Positions 48,512 through 62,100 of a stretch of DNA of 64,000 nucleotides are shown here, piece after piece (within the stretch, counting starts at the first letter, position 1; each line of letters opens with the position of its first letter). The position numbers and the translations under genes were made by a program. Origin of the DNA: Harmothoe impar (Eukaryota > Annelida > Polychaeta > Phyllodocida > Polynoidae); NCBI GenBank assembly GCA_947462335.1, contig OX381707.1, forward strand, positions 83,228,610 through 83,292,609. Direction: 5' to 3'. A model generated the notes under the pieces. It was given only the letters and a program-made list of their open reading frames with translations, made no database searches and had not been told where the DNA came from.

Positions 48512-48677
48512 CTAATCACATCCCTTCCCCCATATGTCGGGGGGATCCTTCTGCAGTACCTCACCTAAATTTATAACATTACAGTACCCAGCGTGCCAGA
48601 ACTACTTGCACCAAGAAGCCTAGTGCCGGTGATGTCGCTCGGTTACAGAGATCGAGGTGGGGCCAGCTTGTGCTGCT

Positions 48678-51600
48678 CTAGTCGTCCATGTCGTCCTCCA
48701 GGTGGCGGGCGTCGTGCGGTGAGAGGTGACGTAGATACGTCCTGACGTCCTTGGTGATTGACGTCAGCTGATGGTCTTGCTGCAGCTCCACCAGCACCCA
48801 GGCTAACAGTACATACTTAGACGGCCGACACGGCATGAGGCAGCGCAGCAGTTTGGACACCTTGTCACTCGGAGTGACACACGCCTGTTGAAGGAAAGAA
48901 AACTTAAAAATCTACGGTCTTTCTTTTTTTTTAAATACATAAAGAAGAAGGACACCGAAGAAGGACACCAAGCTCCGAAACGTTTGTTATTTAATAAAAG
49001 CCACATCAACTAAACTTCTTTGACTAGCAGTTGTGATTTCTACCCCCCAAACCTAAATACATAAATATACCATAAATGTTCACGTATGAGCCTAACTTAA
49101 GTATTTAGCTGAGTTACGTAATTGCTACAGATCCTATCAGCCCAACAGGGGGTCTTGAAATTGTTAATTTAATACTGTACTATACTTATAAAAGGCTTTT
49201 ATGTGAGAATTAATAGTTGGACATTTTATCTATCAAACTATTTTCTAATCAATTGAGGTGCATATTTTGGTTATCCTATAATATGTGTACTGTCCTTTTA
49301 GCATTTGGATGGCAACGACCCACTAAAGAAATTATGTAAATAGGTGTCAAATAGCACCATAAAACCTCGTGTATAAGCCGCCTCCTTAACTTTGAAAATT
49401 CCTATAAGTTTCATGGGGCATCTGATTTTGGCCACTTAAGTAATGTAGTATACTTAAACTTGTGTATAGGCCACACTCTGACTTTCTCCTGATTCTACAA
49501 GCAGTGCTGGGTATCTGAATAGCCGCGGTCCATAGAGTACCTAGGTGTTACCGCCGGGTCCCCACTTTTAGTCAGGCGGCAGAGTGAAGAACCTTAATTT
49601 CTCCATATACCCAGAAGAGGGGGTTACTATTCGGGGGTTCAGTCAGTACTGAGTCTATGTGCGTCCAGCTGGTGTTACCTGATTAAACTTCTAACCCCCG
49701 AACATGGATATATGCCCATGGCCTAACCCCTAGAAGCCCTATACATGAGATATTGTTATTTATTTAAACAGATTGAATCTGCTCCGGTGTATTCAAGGAA
49801 TAATGGAGATAATTTGAGAAGCAGGAAGAACTCACTTCTATCTCCTCTATGTTGTATTCCATCAGGATCCTCAAACTGCGCAGGTGGGCGATGAAGACAG
49901 TGTTGGTGGTCAGACCTAGACATGCATGTAAGAAGTTTTAAAGTACGCTGTGTTTCACTAAATTGGACCAAGAAATCTAGAAACGTTTTTTTTTTCTATT
50001 TAAAAAAAAAATTATATATGTATATGATGTAATAGACTTGGTGGGACTTCTTATTGCATAATACTTTGGACAGTGCAGCTGTTAAAGTTGAAGTAAGATA
50101 CCCAGTCAAAGACGACATCCGGTCAAAGACTACACCGGTCAAAGACGATACCCGGTCAAAGACGTTTCAACTGTTACAAACTCATGAGACTGAGCCCTAT
50201 GACCGGGTGCAATCTATGAGCGAGTGCAATCAATGACCAGCTTGAAAACGGTTTATTTAGGGCAGATGTAGGTAGAAATTGATATAAAATGAGTGATATA
50301 AAGTCTTAAAACACCCATTAACTTTTTCCACCATTTATATCTTCATCTGCCCGAAATAGAGCGTTTTTTTCCAAGATGGTCATAGCTTGCACCCGGTCAT
50401 AGATTGCACCTGGTCATTGACTATCAACTTGTGGAGGAGACCGGGCAACAGCTTCGCTTGGGTAGCGACCAGGATATGAGCTTTTAGTCATAGCCCACCT
50501 TTCCACTTTGAAGCTACCGCCCAGGGGGAGGTGGGTCACTAGAGAGGTACCCTTGCTCTTTCTGGTCCATTTTCCATGAAAAAAAAATCTATAACCCTCT
50601 TTAGGGTGGGACGAAAATGACAAAACAAAGACTATCAGCTTGGCCCGATTTTGTGAGACACAGCCAGTATCACATATATATATATATATCATTATATCAA
50701 GTGTTATAATACAATTGGTTCAGTGTCGTAACAAGATGATACAACTATCTTATGAAACAAAATGTTTTGTGTTGGCTTCTATTATATACCTGAACTAAGC
50801 TCTACATCCATAGCAGATTCTACTGTATACCTACAATAAAGGTATTTACGGTGTGAGTTTGTTTCGAGTTTGACAAGTGTTTACTTTGATACTTCAATCA
50901 ATATAAAATAACACAGGTACAGTTACGTTGGATCCCAGTGAATCACAGAAGAGGTTGTTTCATTTATATTACACTTACAATTTTAACTGGCACATAGTGA
51001 CCTATACAACTTTACACTAAGGCCAAAAAAAAAGAAGGTTTGTTTCAGGTCACCCGACCGACTCTATCTAAACAGGGCCAACCCTCCGTTTTTTTATGCA
51101 ATTTTGAAGAAATTTTTATATTTTTAGACTTTTTGGGGGTCGATTTTAGGTTTACAAAATTTGGGAAAAAAATCTCCCGTTTTTACACTTTTTGGGGTCA
51201 ATTTTAGTGGGGAAGTTAAAAATAAATAAAAAGTTTAAAAAAAAAAAAATTTTGACCTACAGACCCTAGAGTTTTCCCATGTTACCTGAAACAAAACTTT
51301 TTTTTTATTTGGCCTAAGCTCATTTTTGCTCAATAAAGTGAATTTCTTTAAACACCTACCCCGTATGCCGGTAGATGCCAGTAGTCTGACCTCCCCTGTT
51401 CTCAGCTCCCGCTGGATGCTCTGTGCTAGGGCTGCTAGGTCGGGCTTAGTCGCAGAACCTACAACAGTCAAGACTTTTGCTGGGACTCCACTACCCGATT
51501 TTGTCCTCAAATCGGGGCTATTCTCACAAATCAGACTCAAACTAAAGATCATACATATGTATACTGTAGGTATGTAGTTTTATGTTAATAAACATGCTTA

Positions 51601-54403
51601 TGCCAAGGCTTGAAGAACAAGCTCCATGTCCCGATTTAGGTCCCGATTTTGCATCTGATGCCGATTTTGGCCCCCAATTTCCTATCAAACTGGTTTGATT
51701 TGCATATGTCCGATCTCTAGACCTATGTGTTTACATTATAATGTGGTCTATAAGATGTGTGATGTAAATATAAGCAAGCCCTGACCCTTTCTGATCGGAT
51801 CACCTCCCAATAAGATATATGGCCTATGATGGGATATGTAGGGGTACCAGGGTATGATCGGATTGTGAGAATTACCAAAAAAAACGGGTAGTGGAGCCCT
51901 TGATAGAGAGCTGCACGCTAAATTGGCAGAATCACTGCTTACTGCATGAGCCGTATTGCCAGTGTGCAATACGGCCCTATTACGGCAAGTGCAGTAACTG
52001 GTGAAGAGGGCAATTCAATCCATCTGAAACAAATAGACAGTCTACGCTTGTTTACTTCCACGATGTTTGTTTACTTCCGCAATGTTTGTTTACTTCCACC
52101 AGCCGCCATTTTGAATTTCACACAGTAGCATAGCGACCCCATGGCGATCCTACACATCCCTTGGGAGTGTGCAATACGAGTAGAGCGTGCAATATGGCCG
52201 AGCGTTAATGCACACTTTACTTGCATACATCCACATCGTTCATATTGAAATGCAGGAATACTATGCGTAATTTCCTATGAATCATAAGCGTCATACCTTT
52301 AGGCCCTGCTCGCCTGTCCGCCATGACGCCGTGATTGGACGCAGCAACACGGTCCGTGTACGCGGCACGTCCTAACCCACCCTGAGGTATTAAATGATCC
52401 TGGTGTGTAAGGGCCATGGCCCTCAGCAGGGCATGGTAGGCCCACACCTCACACGTGTTGAGGAAGGCAATGAGGCGGTCCACGGAGTCAGCGTTTGTAG
52501 CGTTTAACTGTAATCAAGTGAATTACCAGGCATTATTCTAACCTTCAGATAGTACTGTTATTAAGGAAAATGAAGATGTGTTTCAGGCAACATAATCCAA
52601 AAAATTAGGATGACCCAGCTAACAAAAAAACCCGTTATTTTACGTCAAAATAACGTAATTTTACATAACGTTATGTCATACTAAAAAACCTTAGAAAAAC
52701 GCTGACATATAACGTTATATAACGTTATAAAATGGTTGGGGAGTAGCTCAGATTTGAGTGAGCCTGCGAACAACCAGGCTGAGGGCTTATATTGTTTTCA
52801 TTTTACAGGAAGTCAGTACGGGGGTCACCATTTTGTTTTAAGGTGTCACAACACAAATTTATGCATATGTGATAACATTAATATTAATCAACCTTTGAAA
52901 GGTCCTGAGGTTGATTATAATCATACCCATCACCTCTAACATGGACCCAAGGAATCTAGCTGTGTCATATCGGGCCATCGTCAATTAGCATTGGACTAAT
53001 ATCTGAGATTTGATATGCACAAAAGTAAGTAACACTACAATCAGCGGTTAGGTGTGTAGTTTGGGTTTATTGTACATTAGGTCTGCGATGGTATGCACCT
53101 AGTACCCTACCCAGCTCTCTCTGACTGGCTAGTAGCGTGTGCCCCTTATATACAATAGGGTGGTGCAGCGCCACTGGTGGTGGGTGTAGATACTAGGTAG
53201 CAGGTGTTCTTGTGCTTTGTCCTCGGCTTGTATGCGGGAACAAAGCAATTGTATATGATATTCTTGGTCAATTAGTAGCGGTTTGAGCCTTCATAATATC
53301 ACAGCTGGGTAAGAAAGTAGAGATTGACTTCAGGAATCTGTAACCCCTCCCCCCTGACTTACCCTCATGCGGTCCTCATCGTTCTGGTCCATGACTTCCA
53401 TCTGACGTAGATGTGGCCACACATTGGCCAGTCGGAGGTTTCCCCGCAGTGTGATCCTCGACAGGTTGAGGACCGACTTGTACCTACATTAACATAGTCT
53501 AATGACATTAGGCTGCGTCTCACAAACATGGGCCAATGTTTTTGTCTATGACCGGGTGCAATCTATGACCGGGTGCAATCTATGACCGGCTTGAAAGAAA
53601 ACGGTTTATTTAGGGCAGATGTAGATATAAAGTGAAATAAAATGAGTGATGTAAATTCTTAAAACACCCATTAACATTTTCCACCATTTATATCTTCATC
53701 TGCCCTAAAAAAAATTCCAAGCCGATTATAGATTGCACATGGTCATAGATTGCACCCGGTCATAGATTGCACCCGGTCATAGATTGCACCCAGTCATAGA
53801 CGCCAACAATGGCCCGATCTCATGAGACATTAGATGATTGTAAAATACAGGAAATATCTCTATAAAAGTATATTGTAATATAAAGAGTATGTAGAAGGAA
53901 CATATCTGAAAGATATATAAACATGGAAAAATATTGTATGTGCTAAATGGAGGTGACTAACTGGTAAAGCATGCCAAGCTACAGCTTTTTTATCCTATTA
54001 TTGTTAAAGGGAGAAATGATGTGTCAAGAGATTTTGAATTTATGGTGTGGACTAACTAGTTAGTACTAGTATTGATCGACAGGGGTAGTACCAGCTTTCC
54101 CGTGGATGACACTGTTATGTCACTGCTACTTCTACCAAACATGGACAGTTAGAAATGATGTGTCAAGACATTTTGAATTAATATAGATAGTTATTTTTAT
54201 TATTTATATTCTCATAAAGGTATAATACATTGATGATATTAATGTATAGAATTGCAATTTGATTGTGATGTCCAACAATGATGTGAATAAGTGAATAAAT
54301 GTTTAAGACTTGAACTTAAAACTTACCCGCTCATATCAAACAGCTCCTGCTGTTCAACATTCCGCCTGTCCCAGGGGGGGAGATGCGGCCTCGCTGACGC
54401 CAT
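48678..54403 (-). CDS. Adaptor-like gene with two death-fold-like domains
   Basis: Six exons: 54403-54327, 53483-53363, 52507-52297, 51458-51360, 49915-49836, 48884-48678, all with GT-AG boundaries and consistent phase (2,0,1,1,0), ending in a stop at 48678. Total about 250 residues. Residues 1-105 (WDRRNVEQQELF ... WPHLRQMEVMD ... LNATNADSVDRLI) are paralogous to the CARD-like exons of the gene at 0.3-6.8 kb, including intron position. After a linker the last 130 residues (VFIAHLRSLRILMEYNIEEIE, then SDKVSKLLRCLMPCRPSKY and VLVELQQDHQL) have a CARD/death-domain helix pattern. With no NTPase or repeats, it looks like a cytosolic adaptor able to bridge two death-fold partners. Function inferred. 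Confidence 0.7.
50085..50665. mobile_element. 'gaccgggtgc' family copy, expanded
   Basis: Four cggtcaaagacg units at 50105-50165, an agggcagatgtaggta / tcttcatctgccc inner inverted pair (50260-50353), then cacccggtcatag units and a ttgtgagacacagcc end at 50665. Probably two nested or fused copies. Confidence 0.65.
51021..51314. mobile_element. Miniature inverted-repeat element, 294 bp, TAA flanks
   Basis: ggccaaaaaaaaagaaggtttgtttcaggt-type left end pairs with the complement at the right end (split here into ggccaaa and tttgtttcaggt). TAA precedes and follows it: a likely PIF/Harbinger-type 3-bp duplication. Confidence 0.75.
52605..52735. repeat. Miniature repeat, taacgttata family, copy 3
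   Basis: cgttattttacgtc, aaccttagaaaaacgctgac and ataacgttataaaatgg match the two copies in introns of the NACHT-Roc gene. Here it is in an intron of the paralogous adaptor-like gene. Confidence 0.65.
53511..53828. mobile_element. 'gaccgggtgc' family copy just upstream of an exon
   Basis: ggctgcgtctcacaaacatg start, gaccgggtgcaatctat units, the agggcagatgtagata / tatcttcatctgccct inner pair, and gcacccggtcatagat units at the right. It ends 28 bases from the acceptor of exon 53483-53363, that is, within the splice-branch region of the intron. Confidence 0.8.
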
Positions 54404-56101
54404 ATCTTCAAAGAAATGTGAATGAAATCTATGGTATCCTAGTAACGCGCTATTAAATTTAAGTGAATTTACTTTCCTAGATGAAGCATTTATTCACCAT
54501 GCTGGATTTAATTATAAAGCAGATGAAGAAATCTAAAATGTTTCCAGCAAATTAGGGAGTGGTCATTTTTGAACAACAAAGGGGGGTCGGTAGATTCTTT
54601 TGCAAGTGAGCGGATATTTTTTTAGCCCCCACGCCCCCCTCCCCCCCCCCCCCACAAGAGGGATTCAACTAAATTATTCCTCTCCAGAAGAATTAAATTT
54701 GATCATGACTGATTACTTTGAGCTGTAGTGCAGGATTTTACACTTAAAAGGGGTAGGATTCCTTTGCCAACCCCCCTCCCCCCCCCCTCACCGGAGGGGT
54801 CAAAAAATATTGGTCCCATCCCCGAATCAACCATTCCCTCTATTGTGGTTAAAATATTGGCACTCCCTTAATTAAATCACCTCAGTAGTGCCACCTTTAG
54901 TAATCCCTAGACACTAGTATTTTATTCACACTGGGACTCGTTGACATCAGTGCCTTGACTTGACAAAAAGCATATATGCTGTGAAGTCTCAAAAGAATAT
55001 CCCCTGTACATCACTCTACTGGCTCTAAATGTCGACATAATCTCTACCAATAGACAGTGTAGTAATTGCTTTGAATCGGGGTAATCTCCCTCTACTGATT
55101 TGTATATATACTTGACTTTGCAGGTGTTCAGAGGAGATCTTTGTGAACACTTTAAAAGAAAACAAATTAGGGGTCACGGTTAAAATGTATAACAGTTTGC
55201 ATAAATATATATGTATTTTGGGCATTTTAGAATATAGTGGAAAATTGAATATTGAGTAATAATCATTTTTGCCACTAGGTGGCTCTTGTGCACCCACCCG
55301 CATTTCACTTTAAAGACTTGAATGCACTAGTTTGCGTCCCCTCCCGGTACATCTCACACGTAAGGTACGAGAGTTCTATGTGTATAGGTATCACAGTATG
55401 TATGGGTGTGATATCTACCTTCCTCTCACTCGCCTAGGTCCAGTGAGAGACATATCGGTGTCATCAGCGCCACCCAGCCCCTAGCGGAACAAGCCAACAC
55501 CCGCGTTACACCATGCACCCCGCGCCCGCCATTACCCCCCCCCCCCTATTCCCCCTCCTTTTTCCTATATAGGCATTTCTGGCCCTTTCCTCTCTCTTCT
55601 GGGCACATTTCTATCGGGAAATGTAATATTATATTGTCACCTAGTGTGTTTTTGGTACTCAATTCCGCCTCTGTTCTCTATACAGCGATATCTCCCCCTT
55701 ACCTTCATCATATTGCACATTTTTCCCAGCAGGTGGACCACTGTTCCATAACCACCACCAGACGAATACCCTACTTTACCTGTTGCATGATATATTTTAT
55801 ATTTTTTGTTCATTTCAACGTAATCCCGCCGTAACCTTAACCTGATTCTCCCCCAAATACCGCATATCAAAAAGTACCGCGTCAATATATTCTGCCGTAA
55901 CTACTCCTGACATCTGAGTTATGTTTGGAGATTGACCTTTACCCCCACCCATCGCTCTCATCTGCTCCCCCCAATTTCCGGTCACTCCGGCTCGTGGCGC
56001 GGGAATCTGATACCTGACCAACGGTCGTCACTCACAGTACCCCGCCGGTGAATAAACAAAGTGGACGTGTTGACGCGACCATTGGATTACAAACACTAAA
56101 C
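54404..56101. promoter_or_regulatory. Head-to-head intergenic region
   Basis: Separates the adaptor-like gene (minus) from the homeodomain-like gene (plus). 54550-54860 is a G/C-run miniature repeat (agggagtggtca, cccccc, tcaaccattccct). 55420-55560 is relatively GC-rich with ggaag|gtagat on the minus strand, a candidate donor of the non-coding first exon. No canonical TATA box was identified for either gene, so the promoter call is positional. Confidence 0.4.
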
Positions 56102-59100
56102 ATGTTGTCCACCTCTCAACAAGGCTCTCCGGAAAATGGCCCTGAACATCTGCAGGCATCTTCTTCCTCCGCGGTCACCCGAAAACCAGCCCTCTACGAA
56201 CCCCTGAACAGAAAAGGGCACAAGAAGAAAGTCCACCGACCCCGAAATGGCCTGCCCAAGATGCTCAAGTCAAAGCCCTTTGTAAGTCCTTTAAATGGCC
56301 ATGCTGTATCCACTTCTCATACCATTTTTTTTTAAATCTAGATAATTCCCACAACTCATGTATAGTCAAGGGGTTTTCTTCAAAATGTGTCAAAAAATTT
56401 TGTGATGTAATGAACTGCGTACATACGATTGCAATTATGGGTATGACTTTCCTAATTATCCAACTTTTCCCAAAGCCCAAACACCCCTAAGTTTCTTTAA
56501 TAGAATGTAATAAAAGCCCAGTTTCCTCGGATTGAATTTTTGTCTGTTCATGAAGGGGGGGGGGGGCTGTTTGGGGGGCATCCCCATGTCGAATGTCGAT
56601 CTTAAAAAAAGGCCATGTCACATGTAGATGTCGCTTGATAATGCCCATGTCCCATGTTGATTTAATTTAAATATTTGCTCATCTTGCCTGTCATTATGAT
56701 TTTGACCCTCGTTTATATAATATGTCGTTTGTCGATTTTAAGAAATAGCTATGTCGCCATGTCGAATTTCGTGGTCCACACCCATATGAATCACTTTTCC
56801 ACTTAACATCACTTTTGTAACACTCTCCTTTGCAGTCTACTGACCAGGAAGCAATCCTCACCAGTCACTTTGATCTGGGAATGAGATCATCGGGGGTACA
56901 TTGTATTGATCGCATCACAGAAGCCGCAAGAGAATGCGATGTCAGCGTTGCCCGGGTGAAAGTAAGTCCAGACAGGGAAACAATATAACTATTAAATCAG
57001 TATACACATGGCAGCGTGCAATAGTATCTGCCTTGATTAGTATGCCGAGAGCATAACAGAACGAATTTTATTTTTCTCTCGTATAGGGGGTATACCACAG
57101 TAAGAATTAATAATATGCATCCATCACAATGCCAGACTCATATTATAACTCCCAAATTGTTTTATCCATCTTATAAACACGTAACACCGAGTCCACTTAA
57201 TGTTAATTTATGGTTGTCTATCATAGAATTGGTGTCTAGCCCTAGTTTTTACCTTATTACAGGGTTGGATCGGAAACCACCGATCCAAAGAGAACGGCAC
57301 TCGGAAGGGCGGTGCTCACTATAAAACTCCTGGGAAACCCCAGAAGGGTTCTGGGTACTCCCTGTACCAGAAAGACCACCCGAAGGACAAGACCATTCCG
57401 TTCGAAGATCGTTCAAGGCAGTGGGCCGCTGAGTGGCGGCAGAAGGACCCTGGGTACCGGGCCGCGTACGAAGCACGTGCCGCGGAGCTTTCGCGGTTAG
57501 ACTCCACCGCTGGTCTTGCCCGGGCGGGTGAAGTTGAGAAACTGCACGATCGCGTAGATTTTATCGTGCGGAGCATGGCCTTTTGGGTAATAATAAGTTA
57601 TTGTAATCTGGCATTCTCCTAATTAATGATAAATTTAAATAAAATATAAGAATATTATTCTCCTAATTAAACATAAATTTTAAGAAAAAATCCGAATTGT
57701 ATTATTTCTAATAATATTATTATTAAATACAACCCCTTAAAAAACTTTTTGATTCGGGTAGAAAATAATTGAAATAAAACTGTTATAATCCAATTATAAA
57801 ACTGTTATAATCCAACCCATTTTCTTTATTAATTTTTCAAGTACGAAATGCTGCACGAAGCTGGGGTTGGTGCCATGACCCTCATCGTCCAGCCAGGCTT
57901 CACGGCGTGTCATGGCGGAACGCCTAGTGGGCTAGCCTTCATGAAGCAGGCCATCGGGGACATTGCCAACTTGAGCGCTAGCTACAGCCATTACCACAGC
58001 CAATGTTAGTTTCAAAAAATTTTCACCACATCATACATAATGTAAATGAGTCCCGCCTTATCTGATTTATTAACCATACATTAATAAAGTATCGCCTCAC
58101 TCATGTCAAAGGGTTTAGTTTTTAATATCAAAACTGATGACAATAAGATAATTGCGACTTGTAAAGATGCTTTATATCCTCCCGAATAAACATGCAAAAG
58201 GTTAAGTCTGTACAACTTTAACTGTAATCCATCATTCTGTAGTGATTTTTGTATAATAATATTATTCTTATCTTCCCAGGCACACCTGGTTACGCGTTGC
58301 CTGCCCCTCTACTCCCCTCACTTCCATCAGCCCAATCAGCAGCTGAATCAGCCCAGCCTGGCCAACCCTCCCCTCCAACCCAATCTACAGCCGCTGCCTC
58401 GGCACCAGCAGGCTCTCCAGCCCAACCCTCCCCTCCAGGCGAATCCCCAGCCGCTGCCTCGGCAACAGCATCGCAATCAGACTCTGCAGCCCAACCCTCC
58501 ACCCCAGCCCAATCCCCAGCAGCTGAATCAGCCCAGCCTGGCCAACCCTCCCCTACAACCCAACCCCCAGCCGCTGCCTCGGCACCAGCAGGCTCTACAG
58601 CCCAACCCTCCCCTCCAGCCCAATTGCCCATCCAATCCAGCTCAGCACCAGACCCCTCCCACCACACTCCCCCAACTGTTCCCCCCTCCCCCTCCCCTAA
58701 TGACGATGTGTGGTCCCAACACATTTTGGGCCCTGAACGGGATTCAGAGGACGAGACGTCCTCTCTCCCTCCTCATTATGATGAGGACAGTAGGCCTACT
58801 CAGTCCTATGAGGACGATCGGGCTTGGCAACTACGTGTTGACTGCAGCGAGTCCGGCTCTGTCTGCTCCTCCCCTACCCCTTCTCTCGACCCCACGGGCG
58901 ACGCCCTTCTCATCCCTCCAGGCCTAAGGAATCCCGCTCCCCCCCGTTACAATTCTGCCCAACATACATCTCTTCCACACCCTGCCACCCACCACAACCT
59001 AGAACAAGCTGCGTCCCCCCCATCCCAACAGGCACCTGCAGGCTCCCAATCCCAAGCCGACGACGAATATGTCCGTTTAGTAGGTGAGTAACTGTCACTT

Positions 59101-62100
59101 ATGCCGAACCGTGCCGTCGCTTTTTTTGAGCGCCCTGGGAACACCAGTCTCCCCGTACCAGTCTATAACAGCCTGCCGGACACGGGCTATATCTGGCAAA
59201 TTGGCTGTAAAATGCAGATCCTTGCCTAGAAACCATTTTATACTGCTTGTAGATCTGACCAGTCTTAAGGTTTCTACAGCCTAAAAAAAAGCAAAAATTA
59301 ATATTATCTTTAATATTCTGTAGTGTGTCCAGTAATTGGCATATTATTAGCCTACTATTTATATGATTGTAACAGACAGGGAGCTCCTGTGTATTATCAT
59401 TAGGCCCAAAAAGTTTCTGTTCCTGATTTAGCTTAGCACCAAAGGGGAAAGGAGTACCTTATCACCTTCAACTATTCTAATTGTCATCATTTGAAAGGGA
59501 GGAAATTCTTGCTATGACAAAACAGTACTGATAACCCCTGTATACGTTATAGAATAACAAGTCTCTACAATGTGATTCTCAACAGTTCTTTCAGCCGAGA
59601 ACTAATGCATCTGTGCACTGCTCCGGGCACTGCTATGTGGACACATCACTTTACTTTCATTCCCTGTCTTTGTTCACCAGGTAGCAACATGGTATTCCGT
59701 CAGGAGGTAGACAACTCTGAGGACTCTTCGGTCGTATCTCTCGACGCGCCCGCGCCTGGCGGCCACCTGGCGGCCACCTTCTCCGGCACCCACACCCCAC
59801 ACCCACAGGTCACGACGCAGCTCCTCCTCAGTCCTCCACCCCAACAGAGCTTGCTTGTCATGAACGCTGACAAGCAAAGAGTAAGTATATATATCGGGTC
59901 TTAATTATACACAAAATACCCAACAAGATACATGTATCTCACGTACAGTAAACCATTTCAAGCCTACTTTTCCCTTTGCATTTGCTTGTATTATCGCTAC
60001 AGCTTTGCACCAACTGAAATTTAAAGACTGTAAATTGGCGCACGCATTTTCTCTCAATTTCATCTAGCTTTGTATGTTTTGTAGGTTATCTTTTCGCACA
60101 GGGTCAATTTTCTGTTCCAAATATATAACAGCATATCCATAGTCTTTAAAAAAGACCAAAACGTTTATTTTATTTTAATTTACAGCAGGAGCGTGCCAAA
60201 CGCCATACTGATATACTGTAAGTCACCATTACCTACCTATATATTTTGCCCCAAAATGGGTCTTATTAGCGGTTAGTGTATAATAAGTATGTCCCTTTGG
60301 GAAGTTTCACAAATGTCGTCACCTGCTATGGGGTGGGTGGGTGGGTGTTTGGGTTTCGTGACAAAAAGTGACATGGGGGTGGGGGTGGGGTGTCAAGGTC
60401 TGTGTGACATCACCTTTTCAAGTTCACACATATTTATGAATAGAAAAAAAAACAGTATAGAGCATAATATTATATGAAATGTAATGAAAATGAGGCTGAG
60501 GGAATTCCACTCATACCGTATATTCTCGCGTATAAGCCGCACCCTAACTTTGACAAGTTATATAAGCCGCAGAGGGGGTCTGAATATTACGATTTTGGTG
60601 CTGTAGTATACTAATAAAATCTCTCGTATAAGCCGCACCCTATATAGGCATGTTTGGTATCAAAAGAAAGCTGAGTCTCACTCGCGTACAAGCTGGCGGC
60701 TTAGTGTTCAATCAACAAATGTTTGGAGACTCATATACCCCTTGGCACTTATACAAGCCCAGTGCTTAATTCAGCGGTGTGGCAAGGGGGGGGGGGCAGG
60801 GGACATGTCCTAATCACTTTTGACCAATGCCAAATAAGGGCAATCCAAAAAGGTCAACTAAATAGGGGTAAAAAAGGGTAAAAATACCCCTTAGTCCTCC
60901 CTACTTTCCAACAGGTTGCCATGCACCGGACTTTTTTAAAAACCTTGTGCTTATATCTACCAGTCTTACATCTCAATGTCAGGCATGAATCACTGGTATT
61001 AATTATTATCTGTGGGAGACTGAGCATATAGAGGGTTAAGTATAGCCGGGGTGGACCAAGGGGTGGGGGGGGGGGGGGTGGTCTTAGAAATTAGTGAGGT
61101 CTTTCTTAGGGGTTTTTTGCCTCGTAGGTGACAAAAGATGACCAGGGTGGGTGGGGGGGCGGGTCCTGAAAATGGCCCCAAAATAGGTGACGTAATTTGT
61201 GAATGTTCCCTTCCCAATGTTTATTGCCATTTTCCTGTAACTATGTGCAATGCACATAATATTCTATGCATAATCTAGTATATATCCTTAGTATGTATTA
61301 CTATTTACTCATTGTTCCTTTCAGCACATCTTAAAGTACAACAATACTATTTATGTAATGTATTTGTTAAGGCAACTCAATACTCATTATCTTTCCTTTA
61401 ACATGTACAATGTTCAGTGGCCGAAAATGTTTATGTCCTACAATGTTTCATTCATTTCCGCAGAGAGAGTAACAAAGCACACAACTCAGCGGCTAATAAA
61501 CGACAGTCTACCACCAAGTCTCAAAATCAACTTAAAACTCGCGTGAAAGGAAAGGGCACCACCAAGTGTCCAAAAAATCCCTCATCTTCCGTCCCCCCCC
61601 CTTTACCTGCCACTCCAGGTCAACCTTCCATGGCCCCCACCACTGCCCCCCTTGCCCCCACCCTTCCTCCCGCTATATCTGCGGCCGACTCTCCAACATC
61701 TACACCACCCTCTCTACCCAAACGTGGTAGCAAGAGGAGGGCAGATGTGGGTGAACAGTCTCCCCCCGCCCCCACACGCGCCATCCCTACCCCTTCTTGC
61801 GCCCGTCTCAAAAAGCCGCGACACTCCGATACTTCCAATGGCCCTCCCACTGCGCACGCACGCGCTACCCACACTCGGACGGCAAAAGCTCCCTCCCCAC
61901 CCTCCCACTTATCTTCTCCCACCCCTCCCCCCCTACCCGCTCACTCCATCCCCTCCTGCCCCACTCCTCTCCACACAGGCGCTGCCCGGCCCAGGAGAAG
62001 TCGGCATGTCCACTCGTCCGACACACCCCCACCACAGTTGCAGGTCGGTGACTACATATCCCGGCAGTTTGCCATGGGCACCGACAAGGTCGATAATTAT

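Larger units (their letters stand above)
48885..52296. other. Introns of the adaptor-like gene: repeat content
   Basis: 49370-49510 holds a 'gtgtataagccgc' repeat copy. 51021-51314 is a miniature element with ggccaaa...ttgtttcaggt inverted ends and TAA on both flanks. 50085-50665 is listed separately. The remainder is AT-rich with no exon-like sequence. Confidence 0.6.

Noticed and set aside
58290..58724. 144-aa minus ORF opposite exon 5 of the homeodomain-like gene
   Set aside because: Gly/Ala/Trp-rich mirror of the Pro/Ala/Ser repeat; no independent support.
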